DNA of 52,353 nucleotides from Mesorhizobium sp. ORS 3359 (GCA_000824845.1 CCNC01000195.1:1-52353); one strand, 5' to 3'; counted from the first letter of the stretch, positions 16,076 through 24,250 are shown. The notes: generated from the sequence alone by a model not told the origin. A program made the numbers and translations.

Positions 16076-17236
16076 TTGACCTCGGACGCCAGACAGCTTC
16101 GGCAGCAAAGCTACATAAGTAAGTTAACGCTTACGAATTTCCGCAACTATGCGGCGCTTTCGCTCGAACTTGCCCCTGGCGCGGTGGTGCTGTCGGGCGA
16201 CAATGGCGCCGGCAAGACCAATCTCCTGGAAGCGATCTCGTTCCTGACGCCTGGCCGGGGCCTGCGCCGCGCGCCTTATGCGGATGTGGCGCGCGAAGGC
16301 GGCGACGGCGGCTTTGCCCTGCACGTGCGCATCGAGGGGCCGGAGGGCCAGGTCGAGATCGGCACCGGCATTTCCGGCGGCGACGCCGCCGGCGAAGGCG
16401 GCAGGAAGGTGCGGATCAACGGCGCGCCGGCGAGATCGGCCGAGGACATGCTGGAATGGCTCAGGGTCGTCTGGCTGACGCCTGCGATGGACGGGCTGTT
16501 TCCCGGGCCGGCGGCGGACCGCCGCCGCTTCCTCGACCGGCTGGTGCTGGCGATCGACCCAGGCCACGGCCAGCGCGCGCTCGACTATGAGAAAGCCATG
16601 CGCGGCCGTAACCGTCTGCTTACAGAAGGCTCCCGCGACGGCGCCTGGTTCGACGCCATCGAGACGCAGATGGCCGAGACCGGGGTGGCGATCGCGGCGG
16701 CGCGGGCAGAGTTGGTGCGGCTGCTTGCCGCCATGATCGACAAATTGCCCGGCAGCGGGCCGTTTCCGCAGGCCGATATCAGCCTCGCCGGGGATCTTGA
16801 AAGCGCGCTTGGCAGCGCACCGGCGGTCGATGTCGAGGAACGCTATCGCGCCGCTCTTGGCAATGGCCGGGAGCGCGACCGCGCCGCCGGCCGCACGCTG
16901 GACGGTCCGCATCGCTCCGATCTCGTGGTGCGGCACAGGCCCAAGTCGATGCCGGCGGAACTTTGCTCGACCGGCGAGCAGAAGGCGCTGCTGGTCGGCA
17001 TCGTGCTGTCGCATGCCAGGCTGACCGGCGAGATGTCGGGCCTGACGCCGATCCTGCTGCTGGACGAGATCGCCGCGCATCTCGATGCAGGCCGGCGCGC
17101 GGCGTTATTTTCCATTCTCGAGGAGCTCAACTGCCAGGCCTTCATGACGGGCACGGATGCCGCCTTGTTCTCGAGCCTTGCCGGCCGGGCGCAGTTCCTG
17201 ACGGTCGATCATGGCAGCGTCGAAAGAGGCGCTTGA
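16076..17236 (+). CDS. recF: DNA replication and repair protein RecF
   Basis: This 386-residue SMC-like ATPase assists RecA loading at gaps. It has Walker A GDNGAGKTNLLEAI near residues 42-55, a signature-like STGEQKALLVGIVLSHARL near 301-319, and Walker B PILLLDEIAAHLD near 328-340. The start appears to be TTG at 16076, since no ATG or GTG lies in frame ahead of the conserved YISKLTLTNFRNY. The 26-base gap after dnaN suggests co-transcription. The gene ends 26 bases from a convergent orphan gene. Confidence 0.94.
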   Translation: MTSDARQLRQQSYISKLTLTNFRNYAALSLELAPGAVVLSGDNGAGKTNLLEAISFLTPGRGLRRAPYADVAREGGDGGFALHVRIEGPEGQVEIGTGISGGDAAGEGGRKVRINGAPARSAEDMLEWLRVVWLTPAMDGLFPGPAADRRRFLDRLVLAIDPGHGQRALDYEKAMRGRNRLLTEGSRDGAWFDAIETQMAETGVAIAAARAELVRLLAAMIDKLPGSGPFPQADISLAGDLESALGSAPAVDVEERYRAALGNGRERDRAAGRTLDGPHRSDLVVRHRPKSMPAELCSTGEQKALLVGIVLSHARLTGEMSGLTPILLLDEIAAHLDAGRRAALFSILEELNCQAFMTGTDAALFSSLAGRAQFLTVDHGSVERGA

Positions 17237-17262
17237 GTCAGGGCAGGCACGAATGTCCGGCG

Positions 17263-17955
17263 TCACGATGAGGATGCACGACGATGCTTGTCGAAATCTG
17301 ACAATGATTTCGAGAGGACCATTAACGGAGCACTCATATCCTGGATGGAATAGCACAAGCGATAAAAATAGTCGGTGTCTTCGCGGTCGGGTGGCGTTCC
17401 GTCAATCACACAGATTCCTATATTCGTCTTCAAGAACTCTCTGTATTCGTCCTTCTCGAATTGTTCGTCCTTCAGCGCGATGAAGTTGAAGTTCATTTCG
17501 ATAGTCGCATTGAAGAAAGGGCGGGCCTGGCGGATCGTTTCGTCTCGCACGGCTTGGTGCAGAAAAATCAGAAAGTGCCCTACTATTTCGACCAGCCGCC
17601 TGGTGATGTTCTGCGGGCTCATGCCTTCTGTCATGAGCAATCCCACTTCGTCGGCCTCGGCAGCTAAATATTTGAAATATTCTGGGTAGATTTCGACGAC
17701 GCGTTCTCGTGCAAGCCGTTCGGGTTGCCTCGCGTAATCCATCTGCTCGGCATGCCTTCGCCTCTGTTCCTGGTCAGATCGACCCATAGCGTCGACTGTG
17801 ACGAAGGCGGCAGCAACAGCCAAGACCCCTGCAATCAAGGTCTGATATGTTGCTAGCCATCCTGACGAATAGCCAAAATCCTTGTATGCCATTCCACCAA
17901 GAAAACCCATTGCAGCAGCTACGGCTGCAATGAACCAAGTCTCACCGCGCTCCAT
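17263..17955 (-). CDS. Orphan membrane-anchored protein, low GC
   Basis: I do not recognise this 230-residue protein. It has two hydrophobic segments near the N-terminus (about residues 7-24 and 33-55) and a charged region rich in Arg, Glu and Gln (about 58-90) that may be helical. A soluble C-terminal part follows, with no known catalytic motif. By eye, its GC content is about 40-45% over sampled lines, clearly below its neighbours, and the codon use is mixed. It is convergent with recF and divergent from the moeB-like gene. The composition and position suggest recent acquisition. The reading frame is continuous and has a plausible ATG, so I regard it as a real gene. Confidence 0.65.
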   Translation of the reverse strand: MERGETWFIAAVAAAMGFLGGMAYKDFGYSSGWLATYQTLIAGVLAVAAAFVTVDAMGRSDQEQRRRHAEQMDYARQPERLARERVVEIYPEYFKYLAAEADEVGLLMTEGMSPQNITRRLVEIVGHFLIFLHQAVRDETIRQARPFFNATIEMNFNFIALKDEQFEKDEYREFLKTNIGICVIDGTPPDREDTDYFYRLCYSIQDMSAPLMVLSKSLSDFDKHRRASSS

Positions 17956-18193
17956 TTAGGCACCCCTCCAGGACCAATCCTAGCCTACTGACCGGTGTTG
18001 GCAACGCGGCTTTCCTTTCCTCATTGTCTGACGCTTCACGCGCCCGCTGTCGCTGGCCAATAGCTTCAGTGGTAGCAGGTGTGGCGCGGCTCCAAACTCT
18101 CATGAGATGACTGACGTTGCATCGACCGTCACTGCGGTTCGATTGATCATGGCCGTACATGACAAGGTTTTTCACCCGCGTTATGGTCCAGCC

Positions 18194-18949
18194 ATGACCG
18201 ATGCCGCCCTCACCGACGAAGAGCTCGAACGCTATGCCCGCCACATCGTCCTGCCCGAGGTCGGCGGGCCGGGGCAGCAGAAGCTGAAACGGGCGCGGGT
18301 GCTGGTGATCGGTGCCGGCGGGCTCGGCGCGCCGGTTCTGGAATATCTAGCGGCCGCCGGCGTCGGCACGCTCGGCATCATCGACGACGACAAGGTTTCG
18401 CTGTCCAACCTGCAGCGGCAGGTGATCCATGGCGGCGATACGATCGGGATGGCCAAGACCGACAGCGCCGCGGCAGCGATCAAGCGCCTCAACCCCAACG
18501 TCGCGGTGGAAACGCACTGCCTGAGGCTAACGGAAGAGAACGCCCCTGCCCTCGTCGCCCGTTACGATGTCGTTATCGACGGCTCCGACAATTTCGAGAC
18601 GCGCTACGCGGTCGCCGATGCCTGCGCCAGCGAGAAGAAACCCCTGGTGACGGCCGCCGTCGGCCGCTTCGACGGCTCGGTCACGGTGCTGAAACCGTTC
18701 GAGACAGGCGCCGACGGCAAGCGCAACCCGAGCTATCGCGACCTGTTCCCGGAAGCGCCTCCCGAAGGGCTGGTGCCGTCCTGCGCCGTTGCCGGCATTG
18801 TCGGCGCGCTGACGGGTGTCATCGGCGCGCTGGAGGCGATGGAGGCGATCAAGCTGATTACCGGCATAGGCGAGCCGCTCATCGGCCGGCTGCTGCTCTA
18901 TGACGGGCTCACAGCCCGCTTCGACACCATCCGCTACAAGGCCGTCTGA
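18194..18949 (+). CDS. moeB: MoeB/ThiF-family E1-like adenylyltransferase
   Basis: This 251-residue protein has the E1-like fold. It begins with DEELERYARHIVLPEVGGPG, then the nucleotide-binding GAGGLGAPVLEYLAAAGVG (about 41-59), SNLQRQVIHG and DGSDNFETRY, all typical of MoeB/ThiF/HesA proteins. Such enzymes adenylate the C-terminal glycine of a small sulfur carrier such as MoaD or ThiS. It lacks the C-terminal rhodanese domain found in MoeBR fusions. No moaD or thiS gene is in the window. ATG 18194 gives the usual start; the frame is open upstream. Four bases separate it from the GNAT gene. Confidence 0.85.
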   Translation: MTDAALTDEELERYARHIVLPEVGGPGQQKLKRARVLVIGAGGLGAPVLEYLAAAGVGTLGIIDDDKVSLSNLQRQVIHGGDTIGMAKTDSAAAAIKRLNPNVAVETHCLRLTEENAPALVARYDVVIDGSDNFETRYAVADACASEKKPLVTAAVGRFDGSVTVLKPFETGADGKRNPSYRDLFPEAPPEGLVPSCAVAGIVGALTGVIGALEAMEAIKLITGIGEPLIGRLLLYDGLTARFDTIRYKAV

Positions 18950-18953
18950 GCGT

Positions 18954-19442
18954 ATGGACCAGACCGTCGGCATTTCCATAATCGGCCTTCCCGCGGATTT
19001 CGACGGATGGGGCGACTTGCTCGCGCTGATCCGCCGCGCCTTTGCCTATATGGACGGCGTCATCGACCCTCCGTCATCGGCGCATCTTCTGACCGCTGAC
19101 AGCCTTGCCGGGAAAGCGAGAAAGGAGACGTGCTTTGTGGCCGTCGAGAACGGCCGCGTCTTCGGCTGCGTCTTCGCGCTGGAGCGGGCGCGGGATTTCT
19201 ATGTCGGCAAGCTCGCGGTCGAGCCAAAGCTCCAGGGTCAGGGCGTCGGAGCCCGGCTGATGAAAGCTGTGGAGGATCTTGCCCGCGCACGCGGCAAGGA
19301 TGCGATCGAGCTGCAGACCCGTATCGAGCTGACCGCAAACCACGCGGCCTTCGCCCGGCTCGGCTTTCGCGAGACCGGGCGCACGGCGCATGCGGGCTAT
19401 GACAGGCCGACCTCCATCACCATGCGAAAGGTGCTGCCTTGA
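18954..19442 (+). CDS. GNAT-family N-acetyltransferase
   Basis: This 162-residue protein has the acetyl-CoA-binding motif of GNAT enzymes: VEPKLQGQGVGARLMKAVE (Q/RxxGxG/A) at about residues 89-107. It is followed by the usual C-terminal motif AAFARLGFRETGR. The acetyl acceptor is unknown. ATG 18954 lies four bases past the stop of the moeB-like gene, and its own stop overlaps the TTG start of the aconitase X gene, so it is part of a tight four-gene cluster. Confidence 0.88.
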   Translation: MDQTVGISIIGLPADFDGWGDLLALIRRAFAYMDGVIDPPSSAHLLTADSLAGKARKETCFVAVENGRVFGCVFALERARDFYVGKLAVEPKLQGQGVGARLMKAVEDLARARGKDAIELQTRIELTANHAAFARLGFRETGRTAHAGYDRPTSITMRKVLP

Positions 19443-20692
19443 GCCTCGCCCTCAGCCCGGAAGAACAGGCGATCGCCGCCTCCCAGGACGGCGCGGGCAT
19501 GGCGATGCGCATTGTCGCCGAAAGCGCCAGGCTGCTCGGCGTGCCGCGGCTAATCCCGATCGTTTCCGCGCATATCGACGGCGCGCTTTACCACGGCGAT
19601 TCCGGCACGCTGTTCGCCGAAAGACTGGTCGAAGGCGGCGCGAAGGTCGCGGTGCGCTCGACGCTCAATGTCGGAGCGCTCGACCTGATGGGCTGCTCGC
19701 GCATCCGCCTGGAAGAGCCGCAGCGCGGCATGGCGTGGCGAATCATGGAAGCGTATCGCAAGCTCGGCTGCGAGCAGAGCTGGACCTGCGCGCCCTATCA
19801 GGCCGGACACAGGCCGACACAGGGCAGCGATGTGGCCTGGGGCGAGTCCAACGCGGTCGTCTTCTGCAACTCTGTGCTGGGCGCGCGCACCAACCGCTAC
19901 GGCGATTTTCTCGACATTGCCTGCGCCATCACCGGCCGCGCGCCGGACTACGGCCTGCATCGGCCTGAAAACCGCCGGGCGCGGCTTGTTTTCGATGTCT
20001 CGGGCCTGTCGCCTTCCTACCTTGCCTCGGAGATCGCCTGGCCTGTCCTGGGCAGCCTCTACGGCCGCGAGGTCGGCAACGCGATCGGCATCGTGAGAGG
20101 CGTGGCCGGTCATCCCGGCGAGGACGCGCTGAAAGCCTTCGGCGCGGCGGCCGCATCGTCCGGCGCCGTCGGCCTGTTCCACATCGCCGGCGTCACGCCC
20201 GAGGCTCCCGACGTCGCAACCATTCTGGCCGGGCCGGAACCGGAAGCGGTGATCCGCGTGACGCCTGAGATGGTTGCCAAGGCCCGCGCGGGCCTGTCGA
20301 CCGCGGCAGCGCCAAAAGCCATCGATGCAGTGGCGATCGGCAGCCCGCATCTTTCGAACGCCGAGTTCGACAGCCTGGAGCGGCTGATCGCCGGGCGGCG
20401 GCTCGCGGTGCCGATCTATGCCTGCACCGGCCGTCACGCGCTTGCCTTGCTGGAAAAGGATGGCCGGCGAAAGCGGCTCGAGGCCAGCGGCGTGGTCATC
20501 GTCGCCGACACCTGCGTGGTGGTGACGCCGATCATGCCCGACATCGGCAACGGCGTGCTGATGACCAATTCGGGCAAGTTCGCGCATTACGCGCCGGGCA
20601 ACACCGGCTATGCGGTACTCTACGCCTCGCTCGCCGATTGCGTCGAAAGCGCGGTCCGCGGCAAGCCGGTCTTCACGGATGTCGCCGCATGA
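19439..20692 (+). CDS. Aconitase X catalytic (large) subunit
   Basis: This 417-residue protein belongs to the DUF521/aconitase X family. The substrate and cluster-binding segments are visible: IDGALYHGDSG (47-56), STLNVGALD, CEQSWTCAPYQAGHRP with Cys-117, FCNSVLGARTNRYGD with Cys-143, and ADTCVVVTPIMPD with a Cys near residue 360. Three such cysteines can hold an iron-sulfur cluster. Characterised bacterial members are cis-3-hydroxy-L-proline dehydratases; archaeal members act on phosphomevalonate. The start is TTG at 19439, overlapping the GNAT stop as TTGA; its stop overlaps the small subunit as ATGA. No proline racemase or other hydroxyproline gene is nearby, so the substrate is inferred. 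Confidence 0.85.
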   Translation: MSLALSPEEQAIAASQDGAGMAMRIVAESARLLGVPRLIPIVSAHIDGALYHGDSGTLFAERLVEGGAKVAVRSTLNVGALDLMGCSRIRLEEPQRGMAWRIMEAYRKLGCEQSWTCAPYQAGHRPTQGSDVAWGESNAVVFCNSVLGARTNRYGDFLDIACAITGRAPDYGLHRPENRRARLVFDVSGLSPSYLASEIAWPVLGSLYGREVGNAIGIVRGVAGHPGEDALKAFGAAAASSGAVGLFHIAGVTPEAPDVATILAGPEPEAVIRVTPEMVAKARAGLSTAAAPKAIDAVAIGSPHLSNAEFDSLERLIAGRRLAVPIYACTGRHALALLEKDGRRKRLEASGVVIVADTCVVVTPIMPDIGNGVLMTNSGKFAHYAPGNTGYAVLYASLADCVESAVRGKPVFTDVAA

Positions 20693-21102
20693 ACTCAGCA
20701 GCCGAAATCCTGGTGCCGGGCAAGGCCGGCGAAGGCGAGGCCCTGGTGCTGACGGCGCCGATCAGCTTCTGGGGCGGCGTCGACCCGAAGACAGGCCGCA
20801 TCGCCGATGTCCGCCACCCGCAGCATGGCGAGGTCATTGCCGGCCGCGTGCTGTTCCTGCCGGGCACGATCGGCTCGTCATCGGCTTCGGCGGTGCTGAT
20901 GGAGCTTGTCCACAATGGCCGGGCACCGACGGCCCTGGTGCTGCACGAGCCGGACGCCATCCTGCTGCTCGGCCTGATCGTCGCCCGGGAAATGGGCTGG
21001 GAAACGCCGATCGCGACAAGGCTTGAACGCGGCGCATTCGATGCCTACCGTGGGGGCGCGGTAAGCGTCGGCGCGGACGGCGCGATCACCGCGGCCGTTT
21101 AA
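20689..21102 (+). CDS. Aconitase X swivelling (small) subunit
   Basis: This 137-residue DUF126 protein corresponds to the swivelling domain of aconitase X. It shows the conserved ISFWGGVDPKTGRIAD (about 26-41) and FLPGTIGSSSASAVL (about 56-70), where a serine takes part in the active site. It pairs with the large subunit encoded just upstream (ATGA overlap). Its TAA stop lies within the first bases of an inverted palindromic repeat (21101-21201), so the present C-terminus may have been set when the repeat arrived. Confidence 0.87.
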   Translation: MNSAAEILVPGKAGEGEALVLTAPISFWGGVDPKTGRIADVRHPQHGEVIAGRVLFLPGTIGSSSASAVLMELVHNGRAPTALVLHEPDAILLLGLIVAREMGWETPIATRLERGAFDAYRGGAVSVGADGAITAAV

Positions 21103-21201
21103 AGCGCGTCGCGATCTTTCAGATTCGCTCCTGCGCTTTAGGTGTTTGATCTTACGCATGTCTTTATCCCGAAACCGGTTCCCACTTTCGGGAGACATGC
21201 T
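21101..21201 (-). repeat. Palindromic intergenic repeat, copy 2 (inverted)
   Basis: Read on the minus strand this copy matches 11786-11888 almost base for base, including the nested TCCCGAAA / TTTCGGGA palindrome and the TTTCAGATTCGCTC portion. It overlaps the stop of the aconitase X small subunit and ends eight bases before the end of the convergent dehydrogenase gene. Confidence 0.87.
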
Positions 21202-21209
21202 GTAGGCCT

Positions 21210-22211
21210 TCAGGTCCTCAACGGCAGAACGCGGTCCGGCGGTCGGTGGCCGTCGAAGAAGGCGCGGATGTTGATGATCACCTTCTCGCCCATGTCGATG
21301 CGGCCCTCGAGCGTGGCCGATCCCATATGCGGCAGAAGCACCACCTTACCCTTGGCGGCAAGCTTCAACAGCTTGGTGTTCAGCGCTGGCTCGTGCTCAT
21401 AGACGTCGAGGCCGGCGCCGGCGATCTTGCCGTCATGGATCAGCTTGATCAGCGCTTCCTCGTCGATGATGTCGCCGCGCGCGGTGTTGACGAGGTAAGC
21501 CGAAGGCTGCATCAGCGCCAGCCGGCGGCCGGACAAAAGGTGGAACGTCGCCGGCGTCGAGGGACAATTGACCGAGATGATGTCCATGCGGGCCAGCATC
21601 TGGTCGAGGCTTTCCCAATAGGTCGCCTCCAGCTCCTCCTCGACCGCCGGCAGCACGCGGTGCCGGTTGTGGTAGTGGATCGACAGGCCGAAGGCCTTGG
21701 CCCGCCTGGCGACGGCCGTGCCGATGCGGCCCATGCCGACGATGCCGAGACGTTTGCCCCAGATGCGCCGGCCGAGCATCCAGGTCGGCGACCAGCCCGC
21801 CCATTTCTTCTCGCCCGTCAGCACATTGGCGCCTTCGGCGAGCCGGCGCGGCACGGCGAGCATCAGCGCCATGGTCATGTCGGCGGTGTCTTCGGTCAGC
21901 ACATTCGGCGTGTTGGTGACGGTGATGCCTTTCTTGGCGGCCGCCGCGACGTCGATCTTGTCGACGCCGTTGCCGAAATTGGCGATCAGCTTCAGGTTTT
22001 CGCCGGCCTGGGCGATCAGCGCCGCGTCGATGTGGTCGGTGATGGTGGGAACCAGCACGTCGGCTTCCTTGATCGCCGCGACCAGCTCCGGCTGGGTCAT
22101 CGGCCGGTCCTCGACATTCAGCCTTGCGTCGAACAGCTCGCGCATGCGGGTCTCGACAGGGTCGGGCAGCTTGCGCGTGATGACGACGAGGGGCCGTTTT
22201 TTGCCTGCCAT
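21210..22211 (-). CDS. D-isomer-specific 2-hydroxyacid dehydrogenase (glyoxylate reductase type)
   Basis: This 333-residue NAD(P)-dependent enzyme has the Rossmann motif GIVGMGRIGTAVARR near residue 155. The catalytic residues are Arg in NTARGDIIDEEAL, Glu in DVYEHEP and His in LLPHMGSAT. It most resembles glyoxylate/hydroxypyruvate reductases (GyaR/GhrB), which reduce glyoxylate or hydroxypyruvate; the exact substrate is not determined. ATG 22211 (MAGKKRPLVVITRK) is chosen over an upstream open frame because it starts directly at the conserved fold. It stands alone on the minus strand, convergent with the aconitase X cluster. Confidence 0.88.
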   Translation of the reverse strand: MAGKKRPLVVITRKLPDPVETRMRELFDARLNVEDRPMTQPELVAAIKEADVLVPTITDHIDAALIAQAGENLKLIANFGNGVDKIDVAAAAKKGITVTNTPNVLTEDTADMTMALMLAVPRRLAEGANVLTGEKKWAGWSPTWMLGRRIWGKRLGIVGMGRIGTAVARRAKAFGLSIHYHNRHRVLPAVEEELEATYWESLDQMLARMDIISVNCPSTPATFHLLSGRRLALMQPSAYLVNTARGDIIDEEALIKLIHDGKIAGAGLDVYEHEPALNTKLLKLAAKGKVVLLPHMGSATLEGRIDMGEKVIINIRAFFDGHRPPDRVLPLRT

Positions 22212-22231
22212 TTTATCCCCGAAGCTTGCTA

Positions 22232-22280
22232 GATCAGGATGACGTCTCGTTGAATCGTCATCCTGATCCTGCCCTTTTTT
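22232..22280 (+). repeat. Perfect 13-base inverted repeat with T tract
   Basis: GATCAGGATGACG (22232-22244) and CGTCATCCTGATC (22256-22268) form a perfect 13-bp stem with an 11-base loop, then CTGCCCTTTTTT. It looks like a rightward terminator, but no rightward gene ends here; it lies in the region upstream of the dehydrogenase, 21 bases from its start. Confidence 0.65.
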
Positions 22281-22281
22281 G

Positions 22282-22330
22282 GAGCATGATCGTTTCCGAA
22301 AACCGATCCCCACTCCTCGGGATCATGCTC
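22282..22330. repeat. Second palindrome (GAGCATGATC arms)
   Basis: GAGCATGATC (22282-22291) and GATCATGCTC (22321-22330) flank a core with TTTCCGAAAACCG and CCTCGG, a layout like that of the 11786 and 21101 repeats though the sequence differs. Probably another member of the same broad palindromic repeat group. Confidence 0.6.
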
Positions 22331-22480
22331 TCGAAACCAATCTCGTTGAGACCTCTTTAACCAAGACCGGCGAAACTTGTAGCCAGTCGCGGCATCATCC
22401 CACTCCTGTAACAAGCGGTGCCGCCGAAGACAAAGAAAAAGGGGCGCTCATCCGACGGACCGGCGCCGAAAGGAACGAAA

Positions 22481-23038
22481 GTGTCTGGTTTCGCGTCGCT
22501 TCGCCTGGCCCTTAGCGCAGCCATCCTTGGCGCCCTCGTTGGCGCGCCGCAGGCATTCGCGCAAAGCGCGGCCGCGCCGGCGCAAACCATAACGCTTGGT
22601 CCGAGCGGCCTGCCGCTGCCGCGCTTCGTCAGCCTGAAACCGGCCCGCGTCAATTCGCGCGTCGGCCCCGGCGCCAATTATTCCGTCAACTGGATGTATC
22701 TGAAAGCCGGCCTGCCGATGGAAGTCATCCAGGAATTCGATACATGGCGCCGCGTGCGCGATGCCGACGGATCGGAGGGCTGGATCAACCAGTCGCTGCT
22801 TTCCGGCCGGCGCACCGCCATCGTCGCGCCCTGGCAGCGTGGCAAGGGCGGCCAGGTCAACCTGCTCGACGAGCCCGACAAGGACGCCAGTGTCATCGCC
22901 ATCATCGAGCCGGGCGTGATCGGCTCGATCAGGAAATGCGACGGCCAATGGTGCGAGATGACCTTTGACGGCCACACCGGCTGGATGGCCCAGTCGCAGG
23001 TGTGGGGCGCCTATCCGGGCGAGAAATTCAAGAACTGA
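22481..23038 (+). CDS. Secreted SH3-domain protein
   Basis: From GTG 22481 the protein has 185 residues with a signal peptide (about 1-28, ending AFAQ) and two bacterial SH3-like segments. The first has ARVNSRVGPGANYSV and DGSEGWINQSLLSG; the second has QVNLLDEPD and GHTGWMAQSQVWG. Such proteins often bind or sense cell-wall peptides in the periplasm. The frame is open to 22418, but AAGGAA just before GTG 22481 and the signal sequence directly after it favour the later start. The stop TGA overlaps the first bases of a large inverted repeat. Confidence 0.8.
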   Translation: MSGFASLRLALSAAILGALVGAPQAFAQSAAAPAQTITLGPSGLPLPRFVSLKPARVNSRVGPGANYSVNWMYLKAGLPMEVIQEFDTWRRVRDADGSEGWINQSLLSGRRTAIVAPWQRGKGGQVNLLDEPDKDASVIAIIEPGVIGSIRKCDGQWCEMTFDGHTGWMAQSQVWGAYPGEKFKN

Positions 23039-23180
23039 GGCGTATCGATATTCAGGTGATGCCGACCTGCGAATGACGGCCTCCTGCGCTTCCGGTGCTC
23101 ACGTGCTTTAAGTACGCTCCGCTCCGGTTCTCGGAAACCATCATTCTCGACGCGGCCTGACCTGAATCTCGACACGCCTC
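23037..23180. repeat. Large near-palindromic repeat filling the gap between two stop codons
   Basis: This element of 144 bases has imperfect inverted arms GAGGCGTATCGATATTCAGG and (reversed) GAGGCGTGTCGAGATTCAGG. Internal parts such as GAATGACGG/GAATGATGG and CACGTGCTTTAAG/CTTAAAGCACGTG are also roughly palindromic. It overlaps the SH3 gene stop (TGA, 23036-23038) by two bases and the DUF4260 stop (TAG, 23180-23182) by one, so it exactly fills the convergent gap. Confidence 0.85.
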
Positions 23181-23566
23181 TAGCCGGCAGCGCCGCTGCG
23201 GTCGCGGCCAATGCGGCCGAGATGCGTATCCTGAAAAGCGGTGGGCAGCTTGAGGCCGTAGCCGAGGGCACGGTCGATGGCGATATGCGCTATCCAGATA
23301 AGCGCCACCGCGGTTGCGAGCGGACCAGAGAGCAACGCGCCCGCGAGCAGAAGGACCAGCGGGGCAATCAGGATATGCAAGGCGTTATAGGTGACGGCGC
23401 CGAGGCGCGGCCCGGCGAGGTAGCCCAGCATCGACAGGTCCGGCGCCAGGATAAGCAGCGCAAACAGCCACCAGGAAAAGTGGGCCATTGCGTAGCAAAC
23501 GACGGCCAGGGCGGCGACGGTGACCCATTCAAACCGGACGATCAGGTCGACGGGCCGCGTCGTCAC
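23180..23566 (-). CDS. DUF4260 small membrane protein
   Basis: This 128-residue protein has about four hydrophobic segments. It carries the family signature near the end, ALGYGLKLPTAFQDTHLGRI, preceded by IWIAHIAIDR and, earlier, the polar turn LAPDLSMLGYL. The family's function is unknown. It lies four bases past the end of the upstream gene irr on the same strand, so the two are probably co-transcribed. Its stop touches a large palindromic repeat. Confidence 0.85.
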   Translation of the reverse strand: MTTRPVDLIVRFEWVTVAALAVVCYAMAHFSWWLFALLILAPDLSMLGYLAGPRLGAVTYNALHILIAPLVLLLAGALLSGPLATAVALIWIAHIAIDRALGYGLKLPTAFQDTHLGRIGRDRSGAAG

Positions 23567-23570
23567 GGGA

Positions 23571-24002
23571 TCAGTCGCCGCGCTTCGGGCGAAGCCTCAC
23601 GACGATGTCGACATTGGCGATCTCCATGCCCTCCGGCGGTGCCGGCAGGTTGGAGACGGTGACCGGTCCGCTTTCGATGTCGAAAATCCGGTTCTCGCCC
23701 TCGACGTAGAAGTGATGATGGTCGGAGGTGTTGGTGTCGAAATAGGTTTTCGAGCCTTCGACCGCCAGGATGCGCAGCAGGCCGGCCTCTGTGAATTGAT
23801 GAAGCGCGTTATAGACCGTCGCCAATGAAACCGGCACGCCGGCGGCGATCGCCTCTTCATGCAGTTCTTCGGCCGAAAGGTGGCGGTCGCCCTTGGCGAA
23901 AAGCAGATCGGCCAGCGCGATGCGCTGGCGCGTCGGCCTCAGGCCGGCTTCGCGAACCCGCTTGTCCACAGCGACATTTTCCTTCCGGTAGCCCGAATCC
24001 AT
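23571..24002 (-). CDS. irr: Irr, Fur-family iron/heme response regulator
   Basis: This 143-residue Fur-superfamily repressor has an N-terminal winged helix (VREAGLRPTRQRIALADLLF, then VSLATVYNALHQFTEAGLL). The dimerisation domain has the Irr-diagnostic HHH triplet at residues 95-97 (NTSDHHHFYVEGENR). Irr senses heme status and controls iron and heme genes in rhizobia. The N-terminal Cys-Pro heme motif known in Bradyrhizobium Irr is absent, as in many other rhizobia. ATG 24002 removes an upstream open extension that lacks similarity. It diverges from fabA, and a good promoter is seen at 24090-24118. Confidence 0.92.
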   Translation of the reverse strand: MDSGYRKENVAVDKRVREAGLRPTRQRIALADLLFAKGDRHLSAEELHEEAIAAGVPVSLATVYNALHQFTEAGLLRILAVEGSKTYFDTNTSDHHHFYVEGENRIFDIESGPVTVSNLPAPPEGMEIANVDIVVRLRPKRGD

Positions 24003-24089
24003 CTCTTCGCTTCGAGGCTTGTTGCCCAGCCCATCAACAGGTCCAGAGTGGCAAAAAGACGTCGAAAGCCAAAACCGGACATCAGCCGA

Positions 24090-24118
24090 CATATATTCTG
24101 TAGGCTGAATGCGATCAA
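24090..24118 (-). promoter_or_regulatory. Sigma70-type promoter of irr
   Basis: On the minus strand TTGATC (24113-24118) and TATATG (24090-24095) are spaced by 17 bases, about 90 bases before the irr start. On the other strand TTGACC near 24127 followed by TTAAGC about 16 bases later is a weaker candidate for fabA. Confidence 0.6.
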
Positions 24119-24250
24119 TAGCGCACATTGACCCGGGCAGGCGCACAGGTTAAGCGCAAACGCCGGTTTCCGGCCGCAAACAGAGTGTGTTAGGAAACCA
24201 ACGAGAAGGGCGCCCTGCCGCCCGCGAAAGAACACGGGGACGGAAATTTG

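Noticed and set aside
24003..24250. An Irr-binding (ICE) motif between irr and fabA
   Set aside because: No inverted TTTAGAA-type motif was found; only promoter-like hexamers are visible.
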